From contig JAKAXA010000023.1 in the NCBI GenBank assembly GCA_021816775.1, positions 1 through 51,022 of the forward strand: a stretch of 51,022 nt of DNA. The letters run 5' to 3'. The translations under genes and the position numbers were made by a program. Positions 21,758-32,276 of the stretch are shown here, one piece after another. The notes beneath the pieces were generated by a model. The model ran no database searches. It was not told the DNA's origin and worked only from the letters and a program-made list of their open reading frames with translations. Each line of letters starts with the position of its first letter. The first letter of the stretch is position 1. Source of the DNA: Pseudomonadota bacterium. Lineage in GTDB: Bacteria; Pseudomonadota; Gammaproteobacteria; Steroidobacterales; Steroidobacteraceae.

Positions 21758-23380
21758 CTACAGAGACTGATAGTTGGGCCCGGAGCCGCCTTCCGGCGGC
21801 GTCCAGTCGATGATGGCGTAGGGGTCCTTGATGTCGCAGGCCTTGCAGTGCACGCAGTTGGCGGCGTTGATCTGCAGCCGCCGGCCGGACTCGTCCTCGA
21901 CCATCTCGTAAACGTTCGCCGGACAGAAACGCTCGCACGGGTTGCCGAACTCGCGCGTGCAGCGGTCCGTGCAGATCGTGGTGTCGCGCACCTTCAGGTG
22001 CGCCGGCTGGTGCTCGTCGTGGCTGGTCGCGGCGAAGAACACCGAGGCCAGTCGGTCGCGCGGTGGCAGCGTGCGCTCGACCCAGTGACGCTCGGGCGCC
22101 GCATAGGCGTCGAGGCGGCGCAGACGCTCATGGTCGGCCGTGGTGTGGGTGAGCGTCCAAGGCGAGCGTCCTCCGGTGAGCGCCTCCAGTCCCGCGTTGG
22201 CGAGTCCGAGCCAAAGGCCGTGCTTGAACCCCGGTTTGACATTGCGCACCGCACGCAGCTCCTGGCCGCCGGGCGAGGCGCGCCAGAGCGCATCAAAGCC
22301 CGCCGGCGAGCCGGTGGCGGCGAGATGTTCGGCGGCGAGCATCCCGGAGCGGATGGCCTGGTGCACGCCTTTGATCTTCGGCACGTTCACCCCGCCGGCG
22401 GCATCACCGATCAGCAGTGCACCCGGCATCGCCAGGCGCGGCATGCACTGCCAGCCGCCCGTGGCGATGGTGCGCGCGCCGGCGGCGAGGATCTCCCCGC
22501 CCTCGAGCAGCCTCTTGACGCTCGGGTGGTGCTTGAACTGTTGAAATGCCTCGAACGGCGAGAGCCGCGGATCCTGGTAATCGAGCCCGACCACGAAGCC
22601 CACGTAGAGCCGATTCTCGTTGAGGTGATAGACGAAGCTGCCGCCGTAGGTGCGCGCATCAAGCGGCCAGCCGACGGTATGTTGGATCAGGCCGGGGCGC
22701 ACGCGCCCCTCGGGCAGCTGCCACAGTTCCTTCAGTCCGAGGCCGTAGGTCTGCGGGGCGAGGCCCTGGTCCAGCTTGAAGCGCCGGATCAGCTGTTTGG
22801 CGAGGCTCCCGCGGGCGCCCTCGGCCACGATGGTCGTGCCGGCGTGAATCTCGGCGCCGGGGGTGTAGTTCGGGCCCGGCCGGCCGGACTTCTCGAGGCC
22901 CACATCGCCGAGGCGCACGCCGCGCACCGCGCCGTCGGGGGCGAGCACCGGCTCGGCCGCGGCGAAGCCCGGGAAGATGTCCACCCCGAGCACCTCGGCC
23001 TTCTGCGCGAGCCACGCGGCGAGCAGCCCGAGCGAGACGATGAAGTTGCCGCGGTTGTGCAGCTGCGGCGGCAGCGGCAGGCGCATTCGGCCGGTGGGCG
23101 TGAGCAGATGCATCTCATCGTGCGCCGCGGGCACGCAGATCGAGGGGGGCGACTGACGCCATTCGGGGGCCAGCGCATCGAGCGGTCCCGGCTCGATCAC
23201 CGCCCCGGAGAGCGCATGCGCGCCGACCGTCGCAGCCTTCTCGAGCAGGCACACATTGAGCTCGGGCTTGAGCTGCTTCAGACGGATCGCGCAGGCGAGC
23301 CCCGCCGGTCCCGCGCCGATGATCGCGACGTCATATTCCATGACATCGCGCTCGACTCCGGTGGAGGCCGAGGCGTTCAT
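21758..23380 (-). CDS. Electron transfer flavoprotein-ubiquinone oxidoreductase
   Basis: The 540-residue protein is a complete ETF-QO, which hands electrons from reduced ETF (fed by acyl-CoA dehydrogenases) to ubiquinone at the inner membrane. The N-terminus has the FAD motif IGAGPAGLACAIRLKQ, with LLEKAATVGAHALSGAVIEP after it. The C-terminal ferredoxin-like domain carries CTREFGNPCERFCPANVYE and CVHCKACDIKDPYAIIDW, the [4Fe-4S] ligands. Its ATG at 23380 overlaps the stop of the upstream dehydrogenase gene (ATGA), so the two are translationally coupled. No ETF subunit genes are in the window. Confidence 0.95.
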   Translation of the reverse strand: MNASASTGVERDVMEYDVAIIGAGPAGLACAIRLKQLKPELNVCLLEKAATVGAHALSGAVIEPGPLDALAPEWRQSPPSICVPAAHDEMHLLTPTGRMRLPLPPQLHNRGNFIVSLGLLAAWLAQKAEVLGVDIFPGFAAAEPVLAPDGAVRGVRLGDVGLEKSGRPGPNYTPGAEIHAGTTIVAEGARGSLAKQLIRRFKLDQGLAPQTYGLGLKELWQLPEGRVRPGLIQHTVGWPLDARTYGGSFVYHLNENRLYVGFVVGLDYQDPRLSPFEAFQQFKHHPSVKRLLEGGEILAAGARTIATGGWQCMPRLAMPGALLIGDAAGGVNVPKIKGVHQAIRSGMLAAEHLAATGSPAGFDALWRASPGGQELRAVRNVKPGFKHGLWLGLANAGLEALTGGRSPWTLTHTTADHERLRRLDAYAAPERHWVERTLPPRDRLASVFFAATSHDEHQPAHLKVRDTTICTDRCTREFGNPCERFCPANVYEMVEDESGRRLQINAANCVHCKACDIKDPYAIIDWTPPEGGSGPNYQSL

Positions 23381-24144
23381 TGCGGCTGCATCCGCACGGC
23401 GCCGTCGAGGCGGATGGTCTCACCGTTGAGCATCGGGATCGTGAACGCCACGGCCACCAACTGCGCAAACTCCTCCGGCTTGCCCAGTCGGTGCGGAAAC
23501 GGAATCTGCGCCGCGAGCGAGGCCTGCAGCTCCACGCTCATGGACTCGACCATGGGAGTGAGGAAGATGCCCGGCGCGATGGCGATGCAGCGGATGCCGA
23601 ACCGGGCGAGCTCGCGGGCCAGCGGCAGCGTCATGCCGGCGAGCGCCGCCTTCGTCGCCGCATACGCCGCCTGACCGACCTGCCCCTCGAAGGCCGCCAC
23701 CGACGAGGTGTGCACCAGCAGGCCCCGCTCGCCATCCTCGCTGGGGGCGTTATGCTGCATCAGCGCCGCAGCCGCCTTGTCGCAGAAGAAGGTGCCGATG
23801 AGATTGATCTGCACGACCCTGCTGAAGAACTCCCCGCTCATCGAACCTTGCTTGCCGAGCACGCGGCCGGCACCGATCACTCCGGCGCAGTTGACCAGCA
23901 GGTTCAATCCGCCGAGGCGCTGCTGGGCCTCGGCCATGGCCGCGTCGACCCCGGCCTCGGAGGCCACGTCACAGCGCAGGAAGTGCGCGTTGGGCCCGAG
24001 CGTGGCGGCCGCCGCCTCTCCCGGGGCTTGCTGCACATCGAGCAGCGCCACGCGGGCGCCTTGCGCGATCAGATGGCGGGCGGTTGCCAGTCCCAGCCCG
24101 GAGGCGCCGCCGGTGATGACGGCGCGGGCGTCTTGAATCCTCAT
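23377..24144 (-). CDS. Short-chain dehydrogenase, 3-hydroxyacyl-CoA dehydrogenase type 2-like
   Basis: The start at 24144 is set by a strong AGGGGG Shine-Dalgarno and gives a 255-residue protein, MRIQDARAVITGGASGLG. It is a classical short-chain dehydrogenase: cofactor motif TGGASGLG (about 12-19), NCAGV, catalytic Ser in HTSSVAAFEG, and Tyr/Lys in YAATKAAL. The length and the motifs VARCD-like LRCDVASE and PFPHRLGKPEEFAQLV recall the HSD17B10 type that oxidises 3-hydroxyacyl-CoA, including 2-methyl-branched ones. Its place between the thiolase and ETF-QO genes supports a beta-oxidation role. The exact substrate is inferred. Confidence 0.87.
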   Translation of the reverse strand: MRIQDARAVITGGASGLGLATARHLIAQGARVALLDVQQAPGEAAAATLGPNAHFLRCDVASEAGVDAAMAEAQQRLGGLNLLVNCAGVIGAGRVLGKQGSMSGEFFSRVVQINLIGTFFCDKAAAALMQHNAPSEDGERGLLVHTSSVAAFEGQVGQAAYAATKAALAGMTLPLARELARFGIRCIAIAPGIFLTPMVESMSVELQASLAAQIPFPHRLGKPEEFAQLVAVAFTIPMLNGETIRLDGAVRMQPQ

Positions 24145-24172
24145 CGGTCCCCCTGGGTTTACGTGGATCCGC

Positions 24173-25354
24173 TTAGCCGACTCTCTCGAGCGCCACTGCC
24201 ACCGCCTCCCCGCCGCCGATGCACAAGGCGGCGATGCCCCGTTTGCCACCGCGCGCGTGCAGCGCGTGCAGCAGCGTTGTCAGGATGCGTGCGCCGCTGG
24301 CGCCGAGCGGATGCCCGAGCGCACAGGCGCCCCCGTTGACGTTGACGCGGGCATGATCGAGATTGAGATCGTGCATGGCGGCCAGGGTAACGGCCGCGAA
24401 CGCCTCGTTGATCTCATAGAGGTCGACCTCTTCCGCACGCCACTCCAGCGCAGCGAGAACCTTGCGCATGGCGCCCACCGGTGCGGTCGTGAACCACTGC
24501 GGCTCCTGTGCATGACTTGCATAGGCGACGATGCGCGCCAGCGGCTTCAGCTTGCGCGCGCGAGCGGCCTCGGCGCTCATCACCACCAACGCGGCGGCGC
24601 CATCGGCGATCGAGGATGCGCTGGCTGCGGTGACGGTGCCGTCCTTGCCGAACGCGGGCCTGAGCGTGGGGATCTTCTGAATGTCGCAGGTGCCCGGCGT
24701 CTCGTCGCGCTCGATCAGGCTCTCGCCTTTGCGGGTCTTGACGGTCACGGGGGCGATCTCGGCATTGAACGCGCCAGCCTGCGCCGCGAGCGCCCGGCGC
24801 ACCGATTCGGCTGCGAACGCATCCTGGCGCTCGCGGGTGAACCCGTAGCGCGCCGCGGTGGCGTCCGCGAAGCAGCCCATGAGCTTGCCGTCGAAGGGAC
24901 TCTGCAGACCGTCGAGGAACATGTGATCGAGCACTTCGCCGTGGCCCATGCGATAGCCGCCGCGGGCCTTGGGCAGCAGGTACGGCGCCTGCGTCATCGA
25001 CTCGATGCCGCCGGCGAGCACGATGTCGGCGCTGCCGGCGCGGATCTGGTCGGCGGCGAGCATCACCGCCTTCAGGCCCGAGCCGCACATCTTATTAATG
25101 GTGGTCGCGGGAACCGCCAGCGGCACGCCGGCCGCGATGGCGGCCTGGCGGGCCGGCGCCTGGCCGAGACCGGCCGCCAGTACGCACCCGAGAATCACCT
25201 CGTTCGCCTCCGCGGCATCGATGCCCGCCGACTCGATCGCGCTCTTCAGCGCGCAGGCGCCGAGCTGCGGGGCGCTCACCGTGCTGAAGACGCCCTGGAA
25301 GGCGCCGAGCGGGGTACGCTTGGCGGCGGTGATGACGATTTCGGTGCTCGACAT
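24173..25354 (-). CDS. Acetyl-CoA acetyltransferase (thiolase)
   Basis: The 393-residue protein is a standard thiolase: nucleophile Cys in [12 protein letters not shown] (about residue 88), the [16 protein letters not shown] and [17 protein letters not shown] motifs with the catalytic His, and the C-terminal Cys in [14 protein letters not shown]. It would split acetoacetyl-CoA or a similar 3-ketoacyl-CoA to acetyl-CoA, or act in reverse. The gene starts 28 bases after the TetR stop and ends 28 bases before the dehydrogenase start, on the same strand as both. The length is typical of biosynthetic and short-chain thiolases. Confidence 0.93.
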   Translation of the reverse strand: MSSTEIVITAAKRTPLGAFQGVFSTVSAPQLGACALKSAIESAGIDAAEANEVILGCVLAAGLGQAPARQAAIAAGVPLAVPATTINKMCGSGLKAVMLAADQIRAGSADIVLAGGIESMTQAPYLLPKARGGYRMGHGEVLDHMFLDGLQSPFDGKLMGCFADATAARYGFTRERQDAFAAESVRRALAAQAGAFNAEIAPVTVKTRKGESLIERDETPGTCDIQKIPTLRPAFGKDGTVTAASASSIADGAAALVVMSAEAARARKLKPLARIVAYASHAQEPQWFTTAPVGAMRKVLAALEWRAEEVDLYEINEAFAAVTLAAMHDLNLDHARVNVNGGACALGHPLGASGARILTTLLHALHARGGKRGIAALCIGGGEAVAVALERVG

Positions 25355-25382
25355 GGAGGCTCCTCGGTGCAGGGTCAGGCGT

Positions 25383-26111
25383 TCAGCGCGCGAGGCGGCC
25401 GGCGGGCCGGCGGCTGGTCTCGGCGCCCGCCCGCGGCGTCAGTCCGTTCTCGAACATGGTGACGAACGCTGCGGCGATCTCGGCGCCGGTCATGGATCGG
25501 TTTTCCCGGTACCAGTGCGCGATCCAGTTGAGCGCGCCCGCCAGCGCGAAGGCGGTCATCTTCGGATCGCACGGATGAATCGAGCCGTCCTGCATGCCTT
25601 CGCGCAGCAGCCGGCGGATGCCCTGATCGATCTCGGACTTCAGCGATTTGATGTGCGCGCTCATCGCCGGGGACAGATCCTGATCCTCGGCGCGCACCAT
25701 GCACCAGCCGAACTCGGAGGCGACCGCCTGGCCGTAATGGCCGAGCACCGCCGTCAGCCGCGCGCGGGCGTTGGCCTTGGGCTGGCGCGCCTGGCGGAAG
25801 GCGCGGCGGATCGGCTCGATGCCGGCGACGAAGCACTCGAACAGCAGCTGCTCCTTGTTCGAGACGTAGTAATAGACGGTCGGCTTGCTGACCTCGAGCG
25901 CCGCAGCGATATCGTCGAGCGAGGTGTTGTGATAACCCTTGCGGTTGAAGGCGTGCGCCGCGGCGCGGATCACCGCTTCGCGCTTGATCTGCCGGTCGCG
26001 CACGCGCTCGCGGCTCGCGCGCCACGGCGAGCTGCGCGTGGCGGGCGCGCTCGCCGGACTGGCCGCGAGCGGCGCTCGTGCGGGCGCGATTTTGCGTCGG
26101 CTGGCTGGCAT
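25383..26111 (-). CDS. TetR/AcrR family transcriptional regulator
   Basis: The 242-residue regulator has an N-terminal basic, low-complexity tail (about 1-40), then a TetR DNA-binding domain: REAVIRAAAHAFNRKGYHNT, SLDDIAAALEVSKPTVYYYV and SNKEQLLFECF. The C-terminal half is the ligand domain. It is the first gene of the thiolase operon and diverges from icmF across a 251-base gap that holds a palindrome in the icmF promoter. It probably senses an acyl-CoA or a related metabolite and controls both units; the ligand is unknown. An alternative start further in, nearer the HTH, cannot be excluded. Confidence 0.9.
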   Translation of the reverse strand: MPASRRKIAPARAPLAASPASAPATRSSPWRASRERVRDRQIKREAVIRAAAHAFNRKGYHNTSLDDIAAALEVSKPTVYYYVSNKEQLLFECFVAGIEPIRRAFRQARQPKANARARLTAVLGHYGQAVASEFGWCMVRAEDQDLSPAMSAHIKSLKSEIDQGIRRLLREGMQDGSIHPCDPKMTAFALAGALNWIAHWYRENRSMTGAEIAAAFVTMFENGLTPRAGAETSRRPAGRLAR

Positions 26112-26268
26112 GGCGGCTCAGGAGGGGCCCATTGCGTTGCAGGGCCCGGGCCAGAGCAGTATAGCCTCACGGCGTGCGTTGTGCGCGGCCGGCGGCCCGC
26201 GTGGACTCACAATCCAGTGTTGCGCGAGGTGCACATATTCCTCGAGCGCAGCGGCGCGGACCGGTGCG

Positions 26269-26320
26269 TTGACCGGCCGGGCGCGCATGCATCATACTGG
26301 CCGGTAGCCATCCTACCGGC
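26269..26320 (+). promoter_or_regulatory. Candidate icmF promoter and TetR operator
   Basis: TTGACC (26269-26274) and CATACT (26293-26298), 18 bases apart, form a plausible promoter towards icmF. The inverted repeat GCCGGTAG-N5-CTACCGGC (26300-26320, perfect 8-bp arms) lies across the expected transcription start, 42 bases before the icmF ATG. This is where a TetR repressor would block initiation, and a tetR gene is divergently placed. The repeat is seen; the regulator assignment is inferred. Confidence 0.55.
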
Positions 26321-26362
26321 GCGTAAAGACCTTCGTCCCGCCCAGCGCCCAGCGAGCGAGCC

Positions 26363-29300
26363 ATGCTGCCGAAGCACACCAGTGCCGTCTCTTCCGCCCG
26401 TGCCGAGGACCCCGTCCCGGCGCCCCAGGGTGCCCCGCTGCGCTTCGTCTCGGCGGCATCGCTCTTCGACGGGCACGACGCGGCGATCAATATGATCCGC
26501 CGGCTGCTGCAGGCGCACGGGGCGGAAGTGATCCACCTCGGGCACAACCGCAGCGTCGCGGAGATCGTGCGGGCGGCGATCCAGGAGGACGCGCACGCCA
26601 TCGCCGCGAGCTCCTACCAGGGCGGCCACAACGAGTATTTCGCCTACATGGTCGACATGCTGCGCGAGCAGGGCTGCCCGCACATCCGTGTCGTGGTCGG
26701 TGGCGGCGGCACGATCGCGCCGCAGGAGATCGAAGCGCTCGAGCGCTACGGGGTCGAGCGGATCTACACGCCCGAGGACGGCCGCCGCCTGGGGCTCGAC
26801 GGCATGATAGAGGATGTCTTCACCCGGGTGCGCGCGGCGCGCAAGCCGCCGTACGAGCCACGCCCGCTCACGGCGCGCGAGCCGGCGCAGATCGCCCGGG
26901 CGATCACGGTGCTCGAGAACGCCGCGCCGGGACAGCCGGAGCTTGAGCAGATCCGCCGCTCCATCCAGCGCTCGCCGAATCGCGTGCCGGTCATCGGCAT
27001 CACCGGCAGCGGCGGGGCCGGCAAGTCCAGTCTCACGGATGAGCTGCTGGCACGGCTGCTGCGGGAGTTTCCGGACCGCCAGATCGCCGTCGTCGCCATG
27101 GACCCGACGCGCCGGCGCAGCGGCGGGGCGCTGCTCGGCGACCGCATCCGCATGAACAGCCTCGATTCGGATGCGATCTTCATGCGCTCGCTCGCGACGC
27201 GCCGCCAGCACATGGCCACCGCCGCGGTGCTGAAGGATGTCATCCAGCTCTATCAGGCCGCGGGCTTCGATCTGATTCTGGTCGAGACGGCCGGCACCGG
27301 CCAGGCCGACAGCGAGATCGTCGATCTCGCCGATGTGTCGCTTTACGTGATGACCAGCGAATACGGCGCGGCCAGCCAGCTCGAGAAGATCGACATGCTC
27401 GATTACGCCGATCTGGTCGTCCTCAACAAGAGCGACAAGCGCGGCGCGAGCGACAGCCTGCGCGACGTGCGCAAGCAGTGGCGGCGCAACCATCCTCAGG
27501 CGAAGCATCTGGCCGACGCTGACCTGCCGGTTTTCCCGACGATTGCCAGCCGCTTCAACGATTCCGGCGTCAACCGGCTGTTCGCGGCGCTGTGCCGTAC
27601 GATCACGGACAAGCGCATCGGCGCGGCCCGCTGGGAGGCCGGCAGCGCGGGGCCGCAGCAGATCGGGGCGCGCGAGCCGCTGATCCCGGGCTCGCGCGTG
27701 CGCTATCTGGCCGAGATCGCGCGGCACGGCCGCGAGGCGCACGAGCGCATCGAGCGCCAGGCCGAGGCGGCGCGGCGTGCAGGTGGCCTGTATCGGGCGC
27801 TCGAGGCACTCGCGGACGAGCCGCTGCCGGCACCGCTCGAGCCGTACCCGGATGAGGCGCTGCGCGAGACGGGCGACCGCACGCGGCGCGACCTGCGCGC
27901 CGCCTACAACCGGGCGCTCGCCGAGGTCGGCGCCGAGGGCATCGGCGAATTGAAGGCCTGGCCGGCGCGCTCGCGTGCGGCAAGCGAGGAGACGTATTCC
28001 TACACGGTGCGCGGGCGGGAGGTGACCGGGGAGAACTACACGGAAACCCTCTCTCACCAGCGCGTGCCGAAAATCGCGGTGCCAAAGCTGCGCGACTGGG
28101 GCGAGCTGCTGCGCTTCATCGGCACCGAGAATCTGCCCGGCGCGTTTCCCTACACGGGCGGGGTCTATCCCTACCGGCGCGAGCAGGAGGACCCGACGCG
28201 CATGTTCGCCGGCGAGGGCGCGCCGGAGCGGACCAACCGGCGCTTTCACTATCTGGCGCAGGGCCATGGCGCAGCCCGCCTGTCGACGGCCTTCGATTCG
28301 ACGACGCTCTACGGCGAGGACCCGGATACGCGCCCGGATATCTACGGGCGCACGGGCAACTCCGGGGTATCGGTGGCCACGCTCGATGACATGAAGAAGC
28401 TCTACTCGGGCTTCGATCTCGCGCGGCCCACGACGTCGGTGTCCATGACCATCAACGGTCCGGCGCCGATGATCCTCGCGATGTTCCTCAACACCGCGGT
28501 CGATCAGCGCGTCGAGCGCTACCTGCGCGCCGAGGGCCGCTGGAGCGAGGCCGAGCGGCGCATCGAGGCGCTGCACCGGGAGGCGGCCGAGCGCGGTGCG
28601 CTGTCGCCGGCCTATCGCGGCGAGCTGCCCGCCGGGCATGACGGCTCGGGGCTGGCGCTGCTCGGCGTCACCGGCGATCAGCTGCTCGAGCCCGAGGCCT
28701 ACGAGCGCATCAAGGCCGAGACGCTGAGCGCGGTGCGCGGCACGGTGCAGGCGGACATCCTGAAGGAGGACCAGGCGCAAAACACCTGCATCTTCTCCAC
28801 CGAGTTCGCGCTGCGCATGATGGGCGACGTGCAGCAGTACTTCATCGAGCGTCAGGTGCGCAATTTTTACTCGGTGTCGATTTCCGGCTACCACATCGCC
28901 GAGGCGGGAGCGAATCCGATCTCGCAGCTCGCCTTTACGCTGGCCAACGGCTTCACGATCGTCGAGTACTACCTGGCGCGCGGCATGAAGATCGACGATT
29001 TCGCGCCCAACCTGTCGTTTTTCTTCTCCAACGGCATGGATCCGGAGTACGCGGTCATCGGCCGCGTGGCGCGGCGCATCTGGGCGCGCGCCATGCGCGA
29101 TCTGTACCATGCCGGACCGCGCAGCCAGATGCTCAAGTACCACGTGCAGACCTCGGGACGAAGCCTGCACGCGCGCGAGATCTCCTTCAACGACATCCGC
29201 ACCACGCTGCAGGCCGTCTACGCCCTGTTCGACAACTGCAACAGCCTGCACACCAACGCCTACGACGAGGCGCTGACCACTCCCACGGAGGAGAGCGTGC

Positions 29301-29839
29301 GGCGGGCGGTGGCCATTCAGCTCATCATCAACCGCGAGCTCGGCTTGAACAAGACACAGAATCCCTGGCAGGGGTCCTTTGCCATCGAGTACCTGACGGA
29401 CCTGGTGGAGGAGGCGGTCTACCGGGAATTCGACGCGCTGAGCGAGCGCGGCGGCGTGCTCGGGGCCATGGAGACGATGTACCAGAGGGGCAAGATCCAG
29501 GAGGAGTCGCTGTATTACGAGACCCGCAAGCACGACGGCACCCTGCCGATCGTCGGGGTCAACACCTTCCTGTCGAAGTCCGACGCTGATGCCGAGCATG
29601 CGCACGCCGAGCTGATCCGTTCGAGCGAGGAGGAGAAACAGGCTCAGGTGGCGTCCGTGAATGCCTTTCAGGTGCGCAACGCCGCACGCGCGCCGCAGGC
29701 GCTCGCGCGGCTGAAGGACATCGCGCGCAGCGGCGGCAACGTGTTCGAGGAGTTAATGCAGACCGTCAAGATCTGCTCACTCGGACAGATCTCCCACGCC
29801 CTGTACGAGGTCGGCGGCCGCTACCGGCGCAACATGTGA
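26363..29839 (+). CDS. icmF: Fused isobutyryl-CoA mutase IcmF
   Basis: The 1,158-residue protein fuses three parts in the IcmF order: a B12-binding domain at the N-terminus ([15 protein letters not shown], base-off His38; [13 protein letters not shown]), a MeaB/ArgK-like G-protein chaperone (Walker A GSGGAGKS, 215-222; [10 protein letters not shown]), and a C-terminal mutase with the TIM barrel ([51 protein letters not shown]). IcmF interconverts isobutyryl-CoA and butyryl-CoA, with some members acting on pivalyl- or isovaleryl-CoA; the exact substrate is inferred. Its 3' end overlaps plsC by 63 bases on the opposite strand. The divergent beta-oxidation operon would consume its product. Confidence 0.95.
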   Translation: MLPKHTSAVSSARAEDPVPAPQGAPLRFVSAASLFDGHDAAINMIRRLLQAHGAEVIHLGHNRSVAEIVRAAIQEDAHAIAASSYQGGHNEYFAYMVDMLREQGCPHIRVVVGGGGTIAPQEIEALERYGVERIYTPEDGRRLGLDGMIEDVFTRVRAARKPPYEPRPLTAREPAQIARAITVLENAAPGQPELEQIRRSIQRSPNRVPVIGITGSGGAGKSSLTDELLARLLREFPDRQIAVVAMDPTRRRSGGALLGDRIRMNSLDSDAIFMRSLATRRQHMATAAVLKDVIQLYQAAGFDLILVETAGTGQADSEIVDLADVSLYVMTSEYGAASQLEKIDMLDYADLVVLNKSDKRGASDSLRDVRKQWRRNHPQAKHLADADLPVFPTIASRFNDSGVNRLFAALCRTITDKRIGAARWEAGSAGPQQIGAREPLIPGSRVRYLAEIARHGREAHERIERQAEAARRAGGLYRALEALADEPLPAPLEPYPDEALRETGDRTRRDLRAAYNRALAEVGAEGIGELKAWPARSRAASEETYSYTVRGREVTGENYTETLSHQRVPKIAVPKLRDWGELLRFIGTENLPGAFPYTGGVYPYRREQEDPTRMFAGEGAPERTNRRFHYLAQGHGAARLSTAFDSTTLYGEDPDTRPDIYGRTGNSGVSVATLDDMKKLYSGFDLARPTTSVSMTINGPAPMILAMFLNTAVDQRVERYLRAEGRWSEAERRIEALHREAAERGALSPAYRGELPAGHDGSGLALLGVTGDQLLEPEAYERIKAETLSAVRGTVQADILKEDQAQNTCIFSTEFALRMMGDVQQYFIERQVRNFYSVSISGYHIAEAGANPISQLAFTLANGFTIVEYYLARGMKIDDFAPNLSFFFSNGMDPEYAVIGRVARRIWARAMRDLYHAGPRSQMLKYHVQTSGRSLHAREISFNDIRTTLQAVYALFDNCNSLHTNAYDEALTTPTEESVRRAVAIQLIINRELGLNKTQNPWQGSFAIEYLTDLVEEAVYREFDALSERGGVLGAMETMYQRGKIQEESLYYETRKHDGTLPIVGVNTFLSKSDADAEHAHAELIRSSEEEKQAQVASVNAFQVRNAARAPQALARLKDIARSGGNVFEELMQTVKICSLGQISHALYEVGGRYRRNM

Positions 29840-30625
29840 ACTCAGATCCGGCTCGCCGAGCACGCTGAGGATGGCTGCGCGCGCCTGCTCGCGCAGCAGG
29901 GCCGCGCAATGCGCCGGCGCGCCCTGCGGCGGTGAGATGGGCGGGAGGATCTGTACCTCGATACGCGCCGGGCGAGGCAGTTCGCCGCGCGGCGAGAGCG
30001 CGGCGCGGGTGCCGCGCACGACGGCCGGCACCACCGGGCAGCCTGCCTTCACGGCCGTGGTAAAGGCACCGCTGTGAAACTTCAGCAGTCCGGGGGTCGG
30101 TGTGAAGGTGCCTTCGGGGAAGAACACCAGCGAATGACCGTTGGTTGCCGAGCGCAGCACGCGCAGCGCATCGGCGGCGCCGCGGCGGCGATCGAAGCGC
30201 TCGACGAATTGCGAGCCGATGCGCCGCAGGAATGCGCCGGCAAGCGGCACCTTGGCCATTTCCCGCTTGATGACGAAACCGAACCGTGCGGGCAGCACGG
30301 CGGTGAACACGGGACCGTCGAGATAGCTGGCGTGATTGGCGACGATCACGCATTGCCCCGACGGCAGGTGTTCCAAGCCGCTCACGGCGGGGCGCATGCC
30401 GACGCTGGCCAGCAGCAGCCGCGCCATGCGGCGCACGGCGGCCCGCCGGCGCGCAAGCCCCGGCAGGGCGCTCGTCGCGAGCAGTGCGCCGAGCCCCACC
30501 ACCAGGAAGACGGCCGCGGCGTATACGGTGAAGGCGAGCCTGAACGGTAGCAGGGCAAGAATGCGCAGCGGGCGTGAAGGTGCGGACGGTTCCTGCGGCA
30601 TCATACGGTCGGCGCAGCGACGCAT
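29777..30625 (-). CDS. 1-acyl-sn-glycerol-3-phosphate acyltransferase (PlsC-like)
   Basis: The 282-residue membrane enzyme adds an acyl chain to lysophosphatidate. Two hydrophobic segments (about 22-54) come before the catalytic HX4D motif NHASYLD (His98, Asp103); the substrate-binding [12 protein letters not shown] follows near residue 165 and VVPAVVRGT after it. The assigned ATG at 30625 lies within a perfect 8-bp stem (CGCAGCGA 30613-30620, TCGCTGCG 30625-30632), which may hinder initiation there; the Met-Met pair seven to eight codons further in is an alternative start. The 3' end overlaps icmF. The specific acyl donor is unknown. Confidence 0.88.
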   Translation of the reverse strand: MRRCADRMMPQEPSAPSRPLRILALLPFRLAFTVYAAAVFLVVGLGALLATSALPGLARRRAAVRRMARLLLASVGMRPAVSGLEHLPSGQCVIVANHASYLDGPVFTAVLPARFGFVIKREMAKVPLAGAFLRRIGSQFVERFDRRRGAADALRVLRSATNGHSLVFFPEGTFTPTPGLLKFHSGAFTTAVKAGCPVVPAVVRGTRAALSPRGELPRPARIEVQILPPISPPQGAPAHCAALLREQARAAILSVLGEPDLSSHVAPVAAADLVQGVGDLSE

Positions 30626-30680
30626 CGCTGCGACGCTATTGTGATCGGGTTCTCTATTACGTTAACAAGAGGGCCTGAGT

Positions 30681-31736
30681 GTGATGATCATCACGCCGCC
30701 CGGTGGCGGGTGGTCACCATACTGCGATTGCCAGCGTGACGCCGGAATATTTGCCGACGAGGCCGGGAATCGTCGGACGGCGCTCGGATCTGCAGCGAGA
30801 CGGAAATTGTCGAACGATTCTGCCCCAATTGCCAAGCCTGCTCACCCCGACGCGGATCCGGCGGTCAACCGCTTTCTGGATGCCGTGTGGATGGAGCGCG
30901 GCCTCTCGGCCAATACGCTGGCCGCCTATCGGGCAGACCTCACCGCGCTCGCCCGCTGGCTGACCGAGCGGCGGGTGTCGATCGTGCGCACGTCCCGTCA
31001 GGACCTGCAGAACTTCATCGCCTGGCGGGTCCAGGCTGGCGCCCGTCCCCGTTCGACCGCGCGGCAGCTGTCGAGTTTCCGCCGCTTCTTCCGCTACCTG
31101 GTGCGCGAGGGTCTCATTTCCGAGGATCCGACCGCCCAGATCGCCATGCCCAAGATCGGCCGCTCCCTGCCCAAGTCCCTGACCGAAGAGGAGGTCGAGT
31201 CGCTGCTCGCGGCGCCCGTGGTGCGCGACCCGCTCGGCAATCGAGACCGCACCATGCTCGAGGTGCTGTACGCGACGGGGCTGCGCGTCTCGGAGCTGGT
31301 GAACCTGCGCTACGAGCAGATCAACCTCAACCAAGGCGTGATCCGCATCCTCGGCAAGGGCAATCGCGAGCGCCTGATTCCGCTCGGCGACGAGTCGGTG
31401 CGCTGGCTGACCGAGTTCGTGCATGGCGCCCGCGACGAGATCCTGCTCGAGCGCCAGACGGATTATCTCTTTCCGACCCGCCGCGGCGACCGGATGACGC
31501 GCCAAGCGTTCTGGCACATCATCAAACGCTACGCCCGCAAGGCGGGTATCGCCAAGGGACTGTCGCCGCACACCCTACGTCACGCCTTCGCGACCCACTT
31601 GCTCAACCACGGGGCGGACCTGCGCGTCGTGCAGATCCTGCTCGGGCACAGCGACCTGTCGACCACCCAGATCTACACGCACGTGGCCAGCGAGCGGATG
31701 AAGGACCTGCACTCGCGACACCATCCGCGCTCCTGA
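30681..31736 (+). CDS. xerD: Site-specific tyrosine recombinase XerD
   Basis: This tyrosine recombinase has the full catalytic set, numbered from the ATG at 30681: Arg202 (ATGLRVSEL), Lys226 (GKGNRERLIP), His297 and Arg300 (PHTLRHAFATHL), His323 (LGHSDLSTTQ) and Tyr332 (IYTHV). The pattern and the MPKIGRSLPKSLTEEEVE linker fit XerD, which resolves chromosome dimers at dif with XerC. The frame gives 351 residues, but similarity to the family starts only near DPAVNRFLDAVWMERG (about residue 60). A TTG at 30807 would give a usual 309-residue protein; the ATG at 30681 has the better Shine-Dalgarno, AGAGGG. It is divergent from plsC. Confidence 0.9.
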   Translation: MMIITPPGGGWSPYCDCQRDAGIFADEAGNRRTALGSAARRKLSNDSAPIAKPAHPDADPAVNRFLDAVWMERGLSANTLAAYRADLTALARWLTERRVSIVRTSRQDLQNFIAWRVQAGARPRSTARQLSSFRRFFRYLVREGLISEDPTAQIAMPKIGRSLPKSLTEEEVESLLAAPVVRDPLGNRDRTMLEVLYATGLRVSELVNLRYEQINLNQGVIRILGKGNRERLIPLGDESVRWLTEFVHGARDEILLERQTDYLFPTRRGDRMTRQAFWHIIKRYARKAGIAKGLSPHTLRHAFATHLLNHGADLRVVQILLGHSDLSTTQIYTHVASERMKDLHSRHHPRS

Positions 31737-31777
31737 GCGCCCGGCGGGCGCTCGCCGCGCATCGGCCCCGTGGCGCG

Positions 31778-32101
31778 CTAACGCACCAGGAGTTTGAGCT
31801 TGTCCGGCTTGCCGTCCCACTCCTTGGCGTCGGCCGGCGCGTCCTTCTTTTCGGTGATTACCGGCCACTGCTTGGCGAGCTCGGCATTGAGCGGCTTGTA
31901 TGACTCCTGGCCGGCCGGCAGCTCCTCCTCGGAGAAGATCGCCTCCGCCGGGCACTCCGGCTCGCACAAGGTGCAATCGATGCACTCGTCCGGATCGATG
32001 ACGAGGAAGTTCGGGCCCTCGTGAAAGCAATCCACGGGGCACACTTCCACGCAGTCCATGTACTTGCACTTGATGCAGTTCTCAGTCACCACGAAAGTCA
32101 T
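31778..32101 (-). CDS. fdxA: Seven-iron ferredoxin FdxA
   Basis: The 107-residue protein matches the Azotobacter-type 7Fe-8S ferredoxin. Cys9, Cys17 and Cys50 fit a [3Fe-4S] cluster, and Cys21, Cys40, Cys43 and Cys46 fit a [4Fe-4S] cluster, with extra Cys12 and Cys25 ([17 protein letters not shown] and [17 protein letters not shown]). The C-terminal extension with [16 protein letters not shown] is typical of FdxA. It is a small cytoplasmic electron carrier; the partners are not evident from context. The ATG at 32101 follows AAGGAATTCCG. It lies convergent to xerD and 175 bases downstream of the NUDIX gene. Confidence 0.95.
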   Translation of the reverse strand: MTFVVTENCIKCKYMDCVEVCPVDCFHEGPNFLVIDPDECIDCTLCEPECPAEAIFSEEELPAGQESYKPLNAELAKQWPVITEKKDAPADAKEWDGKPDKLKLLVR

Positions 32102-32276
32102 CGGAATTCCTTCTGGATCAACGGACTAGGCCGCTTTCGCCCATCACCGGAAACGGCGCCGCGCAGGGTGTGAACAGCAGCTTGAGCCGCAGGGTTACGG
32201 ACGTCCGCAACAACAACAAATATTGTGCCATGTTGCGCCGGCGACCCGCAAAGCGGGGTCCCGAGGTCGGACGTGG

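Noticed and set aside
30681-31736. The window's XerD as the recombinase that moves the cassettes
   Set aside because: It reads as the housekeeping chromosome-dimer recombinase in a core-gene context with no P copy near it; a role is possible but nothing in the sequence supports it.
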